Below are positions 17,033 to 24,741 of a DNA stretch of 58,199 bases, piece after piece; positions within the stretch are counted from its first letter, which is position 1, and each line of letters starts with the position of its first letter. Made by a program: the position numbers and the translations under genes. This DNA comes from Polyangiaceae bacterium. Lineage in GTDB: Bacteria > Myxococcota_A > Polyangia > Polyangiales > Polyangiaceae. Location of the stretch: contig JAPYTK010000009.1 of the NCBI GenBank assembly GCA_029941785.1, positions 1-58,199 of the forward strand. Reading direction: 5' to 3'. A model generated the notes under the pieces. It was not told the origin of the DNA. It saw only the letters and a list, made by a program, of their open reading frames with translations, and did not search any database.

Positions 17033-17866
17033 ATGAAGCCAACGAAAAATATTGCGCTCCAAGAGAAACTCTACCGCCAGTACATGGAGTTTTTCGAGAA
17101 GGCGGAGCGCGACCGCCGCTGGAGCGTTTTTGACGACATTCCATGGGATGACATCAATCCTGAGGCTTCAGAAGAACTCGCCTTGTGCGTCGAGACTTTT
17201 GCGGCGGTTGAGATGTTCCTTCCCGATTACGTGGCGAGCGGGATCAACGTGGTGCGCGATTGGTTCGGCCGCGCGTGGTTCCAGGCGAACTGGGGCTACG
17301 AAGAGAGCAAGCACTCGATCGCGCTCGGCGAATACCTGATGCGATCAGGCAAGCGGACCAAGGAGCAGTGGTTTGGCCTTCATCATGACCTGGTGCAAAA
17401 AAGCTGGCAGCCGCTCTTCGATACCCCGCGGCGAATGACCTGCTACGGCATGGTGCAAGAGATGGCGACTTTCGTCATCTACTGCAAGCACCGCGAACTC
17501 GCGAAACAGCAGGACGACAACTGTTTGCGGACCATCTACGATCTTATCGCGCGCGATGAGATCGCTCACTGCCGCTTCTATCAAGACGTGGTCAAGATGT
17601 TGCTCGAGGAGGACCGCGAAGGAACTCTGGCGGACATCGCGCACGTGCTCGCGAATTTTCAGATGCCGGGCGTCGGCTTGGTCCCGGATTACGACTCGCG
17701 GATCTTGAAGATGCGGGACGCTGGTGTGGACCGCGATGTGTTCATTCGCAAGGTGTATTTGCCGGTGTTGAAGTACCTCGGGATCTCACGGCGTGAGATG
17801 CTCTCGGCGCAGAGGGTAGCGATCGAGCAGCGAGCGGCGCAAAGCGCGAACCCGGCCGCGGAATAG
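17033..17866 (+). CDS. Dinuclear-iron acyl-ACP desaturase
   Basis: 277 residues; ATG 17033 is chosen because GAGGTGG ends just upstream, whereas GTG 17027 lies inside that sequence. The soluble plant-type acyl-ACP desaturase fold is indicated by two EExxH-type iron motifs: YEESKHS (Glu91, His94) and RDEIAHC (Glu176, His179), with further Glu ligand candidates at 54 and 143. The enzyme would put a cis double bond into an ACP-bound chain using oxygen and reduced ferredoxin. That olefin is the substrate the CFA-like methyltransferase needs. No ferredoxin gene is adjacent. Confidence 0.88.
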   Translation: MKPTKNIALQEKLYRQYMEFFEKAERDRRWSVFDDIPWDDINPEASEELALCVETFAAVEMFLPDYVASGINVVRDWFGRAWFQANWGYEESKHSIALGEYLMRSGKRTKEQWFGLHHDLVQKSWQPLFDTPRRMTCYGMVQEMATFVIYCKHRELAKQQDDNCLRTIYDLIARDEIAHCRFYQDVVKMLLEEDREGTLADIAHVLANFQMPGVGLVPDYDSRILKMRDAGVDRDVFIRKVYLPVLKYLGISRREMLSAQRVAIEQRAAQSANPAAE

Positions 17867-17872
17867 GAAACG

Positions 17873-19177
17873 ATGAGCCGTCGGGTCGTGGTGACAGGGA
17901 TGGGGGTCGTGTGCCCCCTCGGCAATGACGTACCCACGTATTGGCGACGCCTGCTGGCCGGCGAGAGCGGCGTCGGCTTCATCGAGGAGTTTCCGACCGA
18001 GAAGCTGCGTAGCAACATCGCGGCGATGGTGCGGGACTTTGACGCGCAAGCGTACTTGAGTCGCAAGGAGACCGAGATCTACGGACGGGTCACGCACTTC
18101 AGTTATGCGGCGGCGGTCGAGGCGTTGTCGATGGCGGGACTCGGCGGCTTGTTGAAAGAAGACGCGCCCCATGCAGAGAGTTTGCGGGCCGGTCAGCCCG
18201 AGATCCCCGAGGGTGTCGATCGGACGCGGATCGGATGCCTGATGTCGACGGGCATGGGGTCTGTCGATATCTTCGAGCAGCAAACCGAGAAGAGTCGCGT
18301 GCGAGGACCCCGGGCGGTGTCGCCGTTCTTCATTCCTGGCGTGATGCCCAACGGATCGGCGGCGCTGATCGCCATGCGTTTCGGTTTGATGGGCCCTTCG
18401 TACAGCCTCAACAGTGCGTGCGCGACGGGCACCCATTCGATTGCGACCAGCGCCCTCATGATCGAAGCGGGCGAGGCGAATGTCATGGTGGCCGGGGGCG
18501 GTGAGGCGGCGACGCGGCTCAATACGGTGGCCGGATTTGGAAACGCGCGAGCGCTCGCGAGAGCCTTTGACGGCGATCCTGCTCGCGCGAGTCGCCCCTT
18601 CGACAAGGACCGCAGCGGTTTCGTGATGGGTGAGGGCGCCGGAGCGCTGGTGCTCGAGTCGGAGGACCACGCGCGCGGGCGTGGCGCGAAGATCTTCGCC
18701 TACGTGGCTGGCTTCGGCATGACGACCGATGCTCAGCACCTCACCCGGCCCCACGATGAGGGCTTGGGCGTGAGGCTCGCGACCGAGCGGGCTTTGGAGC
18801 GTGCCGGGATCGCCACGAATGACGTCGGGTACATCAACCCGCACGCGACCTCGACCCCACAGGGCGACGCGGCCGAGGTCAAGGCACTGCATCAGGTGTT
18901 CGGCTCCGGGCTCGCCGGCGTGCCCATGTCGGCGACGAAATCCATGGTTGGGCACACACTGGGAGGGGCGGGAGCGATCGAATCGATCGCCGTCGTGTGC
19001 ACTTTGCGGGACCAAAAGATCCATCCGTCGATCAACATCGACGCGCTCGACGAGTCGTTCGAGATCGACGTGGTGACTGGAGAAGCTCGCGAGGTATCGG
19101 TACGTTACGCCCTGAAAGTGAGCGCTGGCTTCGGTGGGCACAACTGCGCGTTGGTGTTCGAATCCGCTCTGACTTGA
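17873..19177 (+). CDS. Beta-ketoacyl-ACP synthase, FabF-like
   Basis: 434 residues, 6 bp after the desaturase gene. The Cys-His-His triad is complete: Cys183 in NSACATGTHS, His324 in NPHATSTPQGD and His361 in KSMVGHTLGGAG with Lys356. N-terminal RVVVTGMGVVCPLG and C-terminal KVSAGFGGHNCALVFE are standard. An insert near residues 94-118 is longer than in housekeeping FabF. Reaction: decarboxylative condensation of malonyl-ACP with an acyl-ACP, adding two carbons. No ketoreductase or dehydratase is in the operon, so either housekeeping enzymes finish the cycle or the beta-keto product is used as such. Confidence 0.92.
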   Translation: MSRRVVVTGMGVVCPLGNDVPTYWRRLLAGESGVGFIEEFPTEKLRSNIAAMVRDFDAQAYLSRKETEIYGRVTHFSYAAAVEALSMAGLGGLLKEDAPHAESLRAGQPEIPEGVDRTRIGCLMSTGMGSVDIFEQQTEKSRVRGPRAVSPFFIPGVMPNGSAALIAMRFGLMGPSYSLNSACATGTHSIATSALMIEAGEANVMVAGGGEAATRLNTVAGFGNARALARAFDGDPARASRPFDKDRSGFVMGEGAGALVLESEDHARGRGAKIFAYVAGFGMTTDAQHLTRPHDEGLGVRLATERALERAGIATNDVGYINPHATSTPQGDAAEVKALHQVFGSGLAGVPMSATKSMVGHTLGGAGAIESIAVVCTLRDQKIHPSINIDALDESFEIDVVTGEAREVSVRYALKVSAGFGGHNCALVFESALT

Positions 19178-19178
19178 T

Positions 19179-19195
19179 TTTGGGTTTCACCCAAA
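19179..19195 (+). terminator. Hairpin at the end of the lipid operon
   Basis: Perfect stem TTTGGGT / ACCCAAA with loop TTC, starting two bases after the ketosynthase stop. There is no downstream T-run, so it is either a weak intrinsic terminator or a processing hairpin. It marks the probable end of the five-gene transcript. Confidence 0.45.
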
Positions 19196-19276
19196 CCAGT
19201 GCATGACTTGTCTTGGGCTCAGAGAGGAGTATTCTCCCTGCGAGCGGCAGCTTTGGCCGCATGGAGGTTGAATAGA

Positions 19277-19999
19277 ATGCAGTTTCTTGGGCTTAGACGA
19301 GTGATCTTGGGTGCGGCGAGCGTGGCGTTGGCCATGGCGCTGGTGGCGGCGTGTGGCTCTGACGTGACGACTGAAGCCACGGCTTCCGGCAGCGCGGCGA
19401 GCGGCGCGGGCGGCAGCGGATCGGGCGGCGCGACGGCGACGGTGGTGACGGCTGCATCGAGCTCCAACAGTGCCTCAGCGGTCTCGAGCAGCACCGGCAT
19501 GGTCGACTGCTCGATGGGCGGCACGTGCGAGCAAGGGTGTTGCAAGCTCGAAGAACAATGTGGTTCACCGGTCGGCTGCGCGCAGCTATTTGGCATTGTC
19601 ATGACGAGCTGCAACGATCCTGCTGGGGACTGCGCGGGGCAGTGTTTGCTCGACCACTCGTGCGAGGACATCCTCACGACGATCTCCACGCAGGACTTTG
19701 GTACGCCAGTGGCACAGTGCATCGTCGGGTGCGTTGGCGGTGGTCAAGGCGGCGGCGGCGGAATGGGCGCGCAAAGCTGCCTTGGCTGCGGCAGCCAGAA
19801 TTGCACCACAGAGGTTGTCGCGTGCAGTCAGAATGCAAGCGATCCCTGCAACCAGTTTCTTACTTGCGCGCAAGGATGCATGGGAGACAACGTCTGCCTC
19901 GATGCCTGCGCGACGACGCACGACAGTGCGCTGACGAAAGATATCGTGGCATGCGCCTGCAAGAATTGCGCATCCGAATGCGGCGTAGCCTGCAATTAG
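19277..19999 (+). CDS. Cys-rich secreted lipoprotein
   Basis: 240 residues from ATG 19277, which follows GAGG; the longer frame begins in the operon's terminator region. The signal MQFLGLRRVILGAASVALAM runs into a lipobox MALVAACG. A 60-residue linker of Ala, Ser, Gly and Thr follows. The mature domain, about residues 80-240, carries more than 20 cysteines in pairs such as CEQGCCKLEEQC and CLGCGSQNC, and ends CKNCASECGVACN. It resembles other small disulphide-rich myxobacterial surface proteins; function unknown. It ends 1 bp before the stop of the convergent GpsA-like gene. Confidence 0.75.
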   Translation: MQFLGLRRVILGAASVALAMALVAACGSDVTTEATASGSAASGAGGSGSGGATATVVTAASSSNSASAVSSSTGMVDCSMGGTCEQGCCKLEEQCGSPVGCAQLFGIVMTSCNDPAGDCAGQCLLDHSCEDILTTISTQDFGTPVAQCIVGCVGGGQGGGGGMGAQSCLGCGSQNCTTEVVACSQNASDPCNQFLTCAQGCMGDNVCLDACATTHDSALTKDIVACACKNCASECGVACN

Positions 20000-20000
20000 G

Positions 20001-20918
20001 CTAGAAAAACGACGCCAATACGCGCTCGCCGTCGATCTTCCGCTCGAGGACGTCGGCGAGCACGCCGAACACCTTGTGGGGGACCTTGCGCCGTTTGGCG
20101 AAGGCGACCACGCGGGGTATGAGTTCGATGGCCTCGACGCGGAGGGTCGCGCGCTGTTGAGCCTGCTCCAGGTTGTCACCTTCAGCGAGAGCACGACCGA
20201 GAACCACCTCGGGCCGGTTGGGCATGCCGATGGACGCGAGCAGATCACCATAGCCTCCGAGGCCGTAGAAGGTCTCTCGCTTGGCGCCAGCGGCGACGGC
20301 GATGGTAGCGGACTCGTCGACGGCCGAAGAGATGAGTGCGGCGAGCAGGCCCGGTGAAATGTCGGGCCGCGCCTGCGCGAAACCGACGCCGATCGACACC
20401 GCGCCAACGAGTGCGGAAGCCCATTCGAGACCGACCAAATCGTCGGTGGTGCGAATGTGAAGCGACGGTCCTGAGAGCAATTCCGCCATGGCGCTTCGTA
20501 CGTCGCTGAAGGCTGAGGCGACCACCATCGCCGAGGGCCGTCCTTCGCTGAGCTCGTCGGGCTGCACGGGGCCTCCAAGTGCACCAATGCGCCGCACCGG
20601 CGTCTCCTGCCGTAAGATCTGCGAGACGGTCGCCAACCCCTCGCCGCTGAGACCGCGGATCCCGTGGATCAGAAAGTGGTTGCCATTCAAGTGCTCGCCC
20701 AGCTGACGGGCTGCACTTTCGGCCTGGTGAGAGGGAACGGCCATGATGATGATCTTGGCCTTCGCGAGCTCGGCGAGATCGGACGTGACCGTCAGCCCCG
20801 CGTGCGAGCCCGATTCGTGACGCCTCGTGCACAAGATCGGTGTGGTCCCCGCTCGCCGCGCCGCTTTGGCGAGGGAGAGGCCCCAGGTGCCGCCGCCGAG
20901 GACGCCGAACATCGTCAT
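20001..20918 (-). CDS. Glycerol-3-phosphate dehydrogenase (GpsA)-like protein lacking catalytic lysines
   Basis: 305 residues. The nucleotide-binding start GVLGGGTWGLSLAKAARRAG matches the GpsA Rossmann motif, and VPSHQ, GLGGYGDLLA and the C-terminal helices are recognisable. Two positions that are lysine in active enzymes differ: the KGIE-type site reads HGIRG, and the LKN site in LGGALKNV reads ASALVGAV. The SRN phosphate-binding site reads PNRP. The fold is therefore clear, but standard NAD(P)-dependent reduction of dihydroxyacetone phosphate is doubtful. The start overlaps the stop of the PlsB-like gene, so the two are coupled. It may be a regulatory or re-purposed paralogue. Confidence 0.78.
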   Translation of the reverse strand: MTMFGVLGGGTWGLSLAKAARRAGTTPILCTRRHESGSHAGLTVTSDLAELAKAKIIIMAVPSHQAESAARQLGEHLNGNHFLIHGIRGLSGEGLATVSQILRQETPVRRIGALGGPVQPDELSEGRPSAMVVASAFSDVRSAMAELLSGPSLHIRTTDDLVGLEWASALVGAVSIGVGFAQARPDISPGLLAALISSAVDESATIAVAAGAKRETFYGLGGYGDLLASIGMPNRPEVVLGRALAEGDNLEQAQQRATLRVEAIELIPRVVAFAKRRKVPHKVFGVLADVLERKIDGERVLASFF

Positions 20919-22528
20919 CGCGGCGCTCCCGTGACAAAGCCGGAGCCGTGGCCGATCACGCGGTTCTGATAATAAAAGAGCAGTTTGCTGTCGCGGAGCG
21001 CAATCTTCTTGCCCCGTTGTTCGAGCACGGGGTGGGTGTGGTAGCCCCCAAAGGCACGCATGGCGAGGGCGACGATTTCCTCGCCATCGACGTCGCGGAT
21101 CCGATCCGAGAGGAAGACCTCGCCCGCGCGCTCGCGCTCGCGCATGGTGTCACGTAGCGCCTGCGTTCGCCGGGCGAGCTCGAGGCGGTCGATCATGCAG
21201 TCTCTTTGTCGCAGGATGTTGAACAGGTCGTCGGTGTCCGCTTCGGCGTGCAACCATTCGAAACATACGCTGGCGACCAAGTTGGTGGAAAACAAGACCG
21301 TGTGGCGGTTGAAGCCGTCGGCGATCGCCGAGGCGAGTTCGCGCGTGTACTGCGCGTCCCGCTCGCGGTCGATGCACACCTCACCGTCGAGGTTGCGAAC
21401 ATAACTACTCGTGTCGACACGTCGCCCGCGGGCGTCGATCGATTCGCCGTCTTCGTCGACTCGATGTCCAAAAGGATCGAGCGGATCGCCGAAACGGATG
21501 ACGACCGACCCGCTCATGCCGAGCAGTTTGCGGGTGAAGGTGGCGATGCGTCCCGCCCGTGTCGACTCGTCGTCTTCGATGATGTAACGGGCCTTGCCTT
21601 TGGCCGCGAGAAAGTCTGCGATGAGTGTCTCGGCTTCGAGGGTCAGCAAGTAGTTGATCGTCGAGGGTACGAAGAAGACCTTGCGTTCTCTCGCCGCTAG
21701 GAGCGTATGCCCGTACGCTTCTACGCCGGTTCCCATGAGTCCGAGTTTGAGTTTTTTTTCGACGCAGCCGGATCGCGAGCGTGTACCGCCCGGAAAAAAC
21801 AAGGAGTGATAGCCGCTCTCGAGAAGAACGGTCGAGTAGGCTTTGAGGCAATCCTTATAGAGCTGGTGTCGCAGCCGCCGATCGACGCGGTAGGCGCCCA
21901 AGTTCTCCATGAAGAAAGAGAGCAAGGGGTTGGTGAAGAGGTTCTTCCCGGCACCGTAGGTTGCTGGAGGAAGGTTGGAGCGCTCCAGGGCGAAACCGAA
22001 AACGATCGAGTCGAGGTTGGAGGAGTGGGTCGGCACGTACACCAGAGTTCCGCTCTTGCTCAGTTTTCTTAGCCGCTCGGTGTCCCCGCCAACCACCACT
22101 TTGTTGGCGACGGCGTCGAGGCTAAACAGGCGTTGGGGATGGCGGATCAAGCGGGGCAGTGAACGGGGCGATAGCAGGCTTGTGACGAGGGTGGGCAGCA
22201 GATGGGTCGAGAAGCGGTAGACGCGTGGATCGAAGTGGCCGGCGATGTCTTCCACGTAATGTGCGGTCAACGCGCGCAATTCGGACTGACGCTCGGCTCG
22301 TCCCATTCGGCCGACACGACGGGCCAAGCGCCGCCATGTGTCGAGTCGATCCACATCCTTGGGCCGACGGGTACCATCGAGTCGTCGGGTCTCGTGGTAC
22401 GCGGCGTCGTTGAGGATGTGGAGCACATCGTCTGTGGTCGCCATGACCCGTTCGACAGCGCGAGCGATGAGCGCGCTCCGCTGTTGGTTGAAGGAGAAGA
22501 TCGGCGCGTCGGCACGCATCAGCGTCAT
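20915..22528 (-). CDS. PlsB-like glycerol-3-phosphate / lysophospholipid acyltransferase
   Basis: 537 residues, shorter than E. coli PlsB (about 800). The acyltransferase core is present: block I YVPTHSSNLDSIVFG with the H-x4-D catalytic pair, block II GAGKNLFTNPLLSFFMENLGAYRVDRR, and block III SLFFPGGTRSRSG equivalent to the FVEGGRSRTG site that binds glycerol phosphate. It should move an acyl group from acyl-ACP or acyl-CoA to glycerol-3-phosphate at the inner membrane. The gene is coupled to the GpsA-like gene and follows lysA by 27 bp. Whether it uses the unusual acyl chains of the neighbouring operon is speculation. Confidence 0.83.
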   Translation of the reverse strand: MTLMRADAPIFSFNQQRSALIARAVERVMATTDDVLHILNDAAYHETRRLDGTRRPKDVDRLDTWRRLARRVGRMGRAERQSELRALTAHYVEDIAGHFDPRVYRFSTHLLPTLVTSLLSPRSLPRLIRHPQRLFSLDAVANKVVVGGDTERLRKLSKSGTLVYVPTHSSNLDSIVFGFALERSNLPPATYGAGKNLFTNPLLSFFMENLGAYRVDRRLRHQLYKDCLKAYSTVLLESGYHSLFFPGGTRSRSGCVEKKLKLGLMGTGVEAYGHTLLAARERKVFFVPSTINYLLTLEAETLIADFLAAKGKARYIIEDDESTRAGRIATFTRKLLGMSGSVVIRFGDPLDPFGHRVDEDGESIDARGRRVDTSSYVRNLDGEVCIDRERDAQYTRELASAIADGFNRHTVLFSTNLVASVCFEWLHAEADTDDLFNILRQRDCMIDRLELARRTQALRDTMRERERAGEVFLSDRIRDVDGEEIVALAMRAFGGYHTHPVLEQRGKKIALRDSKLLFYYQNRVIGHGSGFVTGAPR

Positions 22529-22555
22529 CGTAGTGGGGATTGGCAGCGCCGGCCC

Positions 22556-23824
22556 CTAAAAATCGCAGCGGACGAGATCCTCGTAGGTTTCCCGACGTAC
22601 CGTGATGCGCGCCTTGCCTTCGTGGGCGAACACGACCGCAGGACGGGTGATCTTGTTGTAGTTCGACCCCATCGAGTGACCGTATGCGCCGGTCACAGGG
22701 GTCGCGATGAAATCATTCAATTTCAAATCGTTCGGGACGTGTCCTTCCGCCACCAACATGTCTCCGCTCTCGCAGTGTTTGCCCACGAGCCGGATCGAGC
22801 GCTGGCGCTCCTGATCGACGGCCCGTGGCAAGAAGGTTTCGTAGCCGCTCCCGTACAGGACGGGCCGAGGGTTGTCGCTCATGCCACCATCGACGGCGGC
22901 GTAGGTGCGAATGCCCGCGACGTCCTTGATCGTGCCGGCTCGGTAAACCGTGATCGCGGCGAGCGCTACGATGCTTCGACCCGGCTCGGCTGACACCTTC
23001 ACCGCGAGTCCCGTGGCGCGGGCGGCCTCCTTCACCGTGTGGGCCCAATCGGTGAGGCTAGGAGCAGATTCGCCGGCTACGTACGGAACGCCGAGCCCAC
23101 CGCCGATGCATAGCTCGGGTAGAGCGACCTTCTCTAGGAGGGGGGCGATGACATCGATGGCTTTTGCGAAGGATTCCGTTGTGAAGATCTGGCTTCCGAT
23201 GTGCGCGTGAAGGCCGACGAGGTTCATGTGAGCGGAGGCATTGGCCCGCTTGACGGCTCGCTCTGCGGCCCCGCTCGCCACACTCAGGCCGAACTTGGAG
23301 TCTTCCTGGCCGGTCTTCACGAACTCGTGAGTGTGCGCTTCGATACCGGGCGTGATTCGGATCATGACCGCCGGCGCCGCCAGACCCCCAGCGACGAGAT
23401 TCTCGATGCGATCCATCTCATCGAAAGAGTCGATGACGATTCGTCCGACTCCCTCTTTGAGGGCCATCTGTAGCTCTTGTTCGCTCTTGTTGTTGCCATG
23501 GAGAACGAGCCGATCGGCAGGCACGCCTGCAGCACGAGCTACGTACAATTCGCCCCCAGAGGCGACGTCCAGACACATCCCTTCTTCGTGGGCGAGTCGC
23601 GCCATCGCTTTGCAGAGAAACGCCTTGCTCGCGTACGCGACTCCATCGCCGAAGGCGTCGACCGCTTCGCGGCAGCGAGCGCGAAGATGACCTTCATCGT
23701 ACACGAACAACGGGGTGCCGTAAGTTTCCGCCAGTTCGATGACGTCGCAGCCACCGATGTGAAGATGTCCGTTTTCGCCGACCTGGGCAGAGTCGGGGAG
23801 CAGGTAGAATGGCAGGGGGCTCAC
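22556..23824 (-). CDS. lysA: Diaminopimelate decarboxylase
   Basis: 422 residues, typical for LysA. The fold-type III PLP enzyme is shown by YASKAFLCKAMARL with the PLP lysine Lys67, the glycine-rich phosphate-binding sites HAHIGSQI and ICIGGGLGVPY, EPGRSIVA and, from the other subunit's active site, KHCESGDMLVAEG. The last is the CESxD motif that separates DAP decarboxylases from ornithine/arginine enzymes. It carries out the last step of lysine synthesis. It lies within a minus-strand run with the M17 N-terminal domain gene upstream and the acyltransferase downstream. Confidence 0.95.
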   Translation of the reverse strand: MSPLPFYLLPDSAQVGENGHLHIGGCDVIELAETYGTPLFVYDEGHLRARCREAVDAFGDGVAYASKAFLCKAMARLAHEEGMCLDVASGGELYVARAAGVPADRLVLHGNNKSEQELQMALKEGVGRIVIDSFDEMDRIENLVAGGLAAPAVMIRITPGIEAHTHEFVKTGQEDSKFGLSVASGAAERAVKRANASAHMNLVGLHAHIGSQIFTTESFAKAIDVIAPLLEKVALPELCIGGGLGVPYVAGESAPSLTDWAHTVKEAARATGLAVKVSAEPGRSIVALAAITVYRAGTIKDVAGIRTYAAVDGGMSDNPRPVLYGSGYETFLPRAVDQERQRSIRLVGKHCESGDMLVAEGHVPNDLKLNDFIATPVTGAYGHSMGSNYNKITRPAVVFAHEGKARITVRRETYEDLVRCDF

Positions 23825-23885
23825 GGCTACAGGGTGTAGCGCTACCGTTGCGGGGTGTCACCCCGTAGGAGAAAGCGCGCGGCTT

Positions 23886-24407
23886 TCAATCGATGCGGCG
23901 CACCCGTCTCCGCCTTTCGAGCAGGTGCTTCTCGATGCGGCGTTTGGCGTCGTTGTCTTCGACGAGGGTCCACTCCCGGCTCGACGAGGCTTCGCCGACG
24001 ATCGCGAGCAGAGCGTCCGTGGCTGGTTCTGCTTCGATCTGGCCGGTGGCCCTGCCCGGTAATTCGATGACGACTTGGGTGGCGCACAAGAGGTCGAGTC
24101 TGCGGATCATCGAACGGGTCACGATTTCGAACCGCTGTGCGTCGAAGTCGGCGCGGGGTCCGAGACCAAAGAGCAAGATCTTTTCGAAGCTCATCCGTTT
24201 TCGTCCCGGCATGAGGAGGACTTCTCCGAGTTCGCCGGTTACGAATCCGCTTTCGAGGATTTGCGAGAGTTGGTTGGCGCTGCGCCAGTCGTACAAGGCC
24301 GCGACGCCGTCACACGGTCGCTGATCTTGCCACAGGTTGCCGACGAGTACTTCGGATTGCAGTGCGTCCAGGGCACTCAATTCAGGCGCGACGAAACCGA
24401 GTTCCAC
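23886..24407 (-). CDS. Stand-alone peptidase M17 N-terminal (macro-like) domain protein
   Basis: About 173 residues from GTG 24407, which lies just past the stop of the preceding fragment; ATG 24473 is an alternative that would overlap it. The sequence VELGFVAPELSALDALQSEV, then ELGEVLLMPGRKRMSFEKIL and LFGLGPRADFDAQRF, resembles the N-terminal domain of leucyl aminopeptidases (PepA). In full PepA this domain shapes the hexamer and binds DNA, while the C-terminal domain holds the zinc sites. No C-terminal domain follows: the chain ends with an Arg-rich tail. It could be a regulator or scaffold. Family assignment by eye, moderate certainty. Confidence 0.62.
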   Translation of the reverse strand: MELGFVAPELSALDALQSEVLVGNLWQDQRPCDGVAALYDWRSANQLSQILESGFVTGELGEVLLMPGRKRMSFEKILLFGLGPRADFDAQRFEIVTRSMIRRLDLLCATQVVIELPGRATGQIEAEPATDALLAIVGEASSSREWTLVEDNDAKRRIEKHLLERRRRVRRID

Positions 24408-24415
24408 GGCGGTGA

Positions 24416-24640
24416 CTAGACGCTTCTCGCGTTCTTGCGAAAGTCGCTGGTGGCGATCTTGACGTTGACGCAAGCGGGAAGTCCGCTCGCGATGGCCGCG
24501 TCGATGGCTGGCCCGAGATCTTCGACTTTTTCGACGTAGGCTCCGAAGCCGCCCAAGGCCTCGACCACCTTGTCGTACCGAGTGTAATCCAGCCCGGTGG
24601 CAACGGCTCGTTCGTCGCCATACAATTGCACCTGTGCCAT
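24416..24640 (-). pseudogene. C-terminal remnant of a ThDP-dependent acetolactate-synthase-type enzyme
   Basis: Only 74 codons remain. [20 protein letters not shown] and [20 protein letters not shown], then [11 protein letters not shown], match the last 70 or so residues of acetolactate synthase / oxalyl-CoA decarboxylase-like enzymes (about 550 residues in full), where the pattern is ATxLxxTRYDxVAxALGxxGxxV. In-frame stops occur right upstream (TAA about 25 bases before the ATG), and nothing upstream in any frame resembles the rest. It is therefore a deletion remnant, possibly still translated, as a GA-rich sequence precedes the ATG. Confidence 0.72.
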
Positions 24641-24741
24641 GCGCTCTTCTACCAGCTTGCCTGCTTATCAGCTAGTCTGGCCGCAAAGAGGCATGTGTCG
24701 CGGCGGCCTCTGGCTGAGTAGTCGACGTTCCTCCTAAGGGC

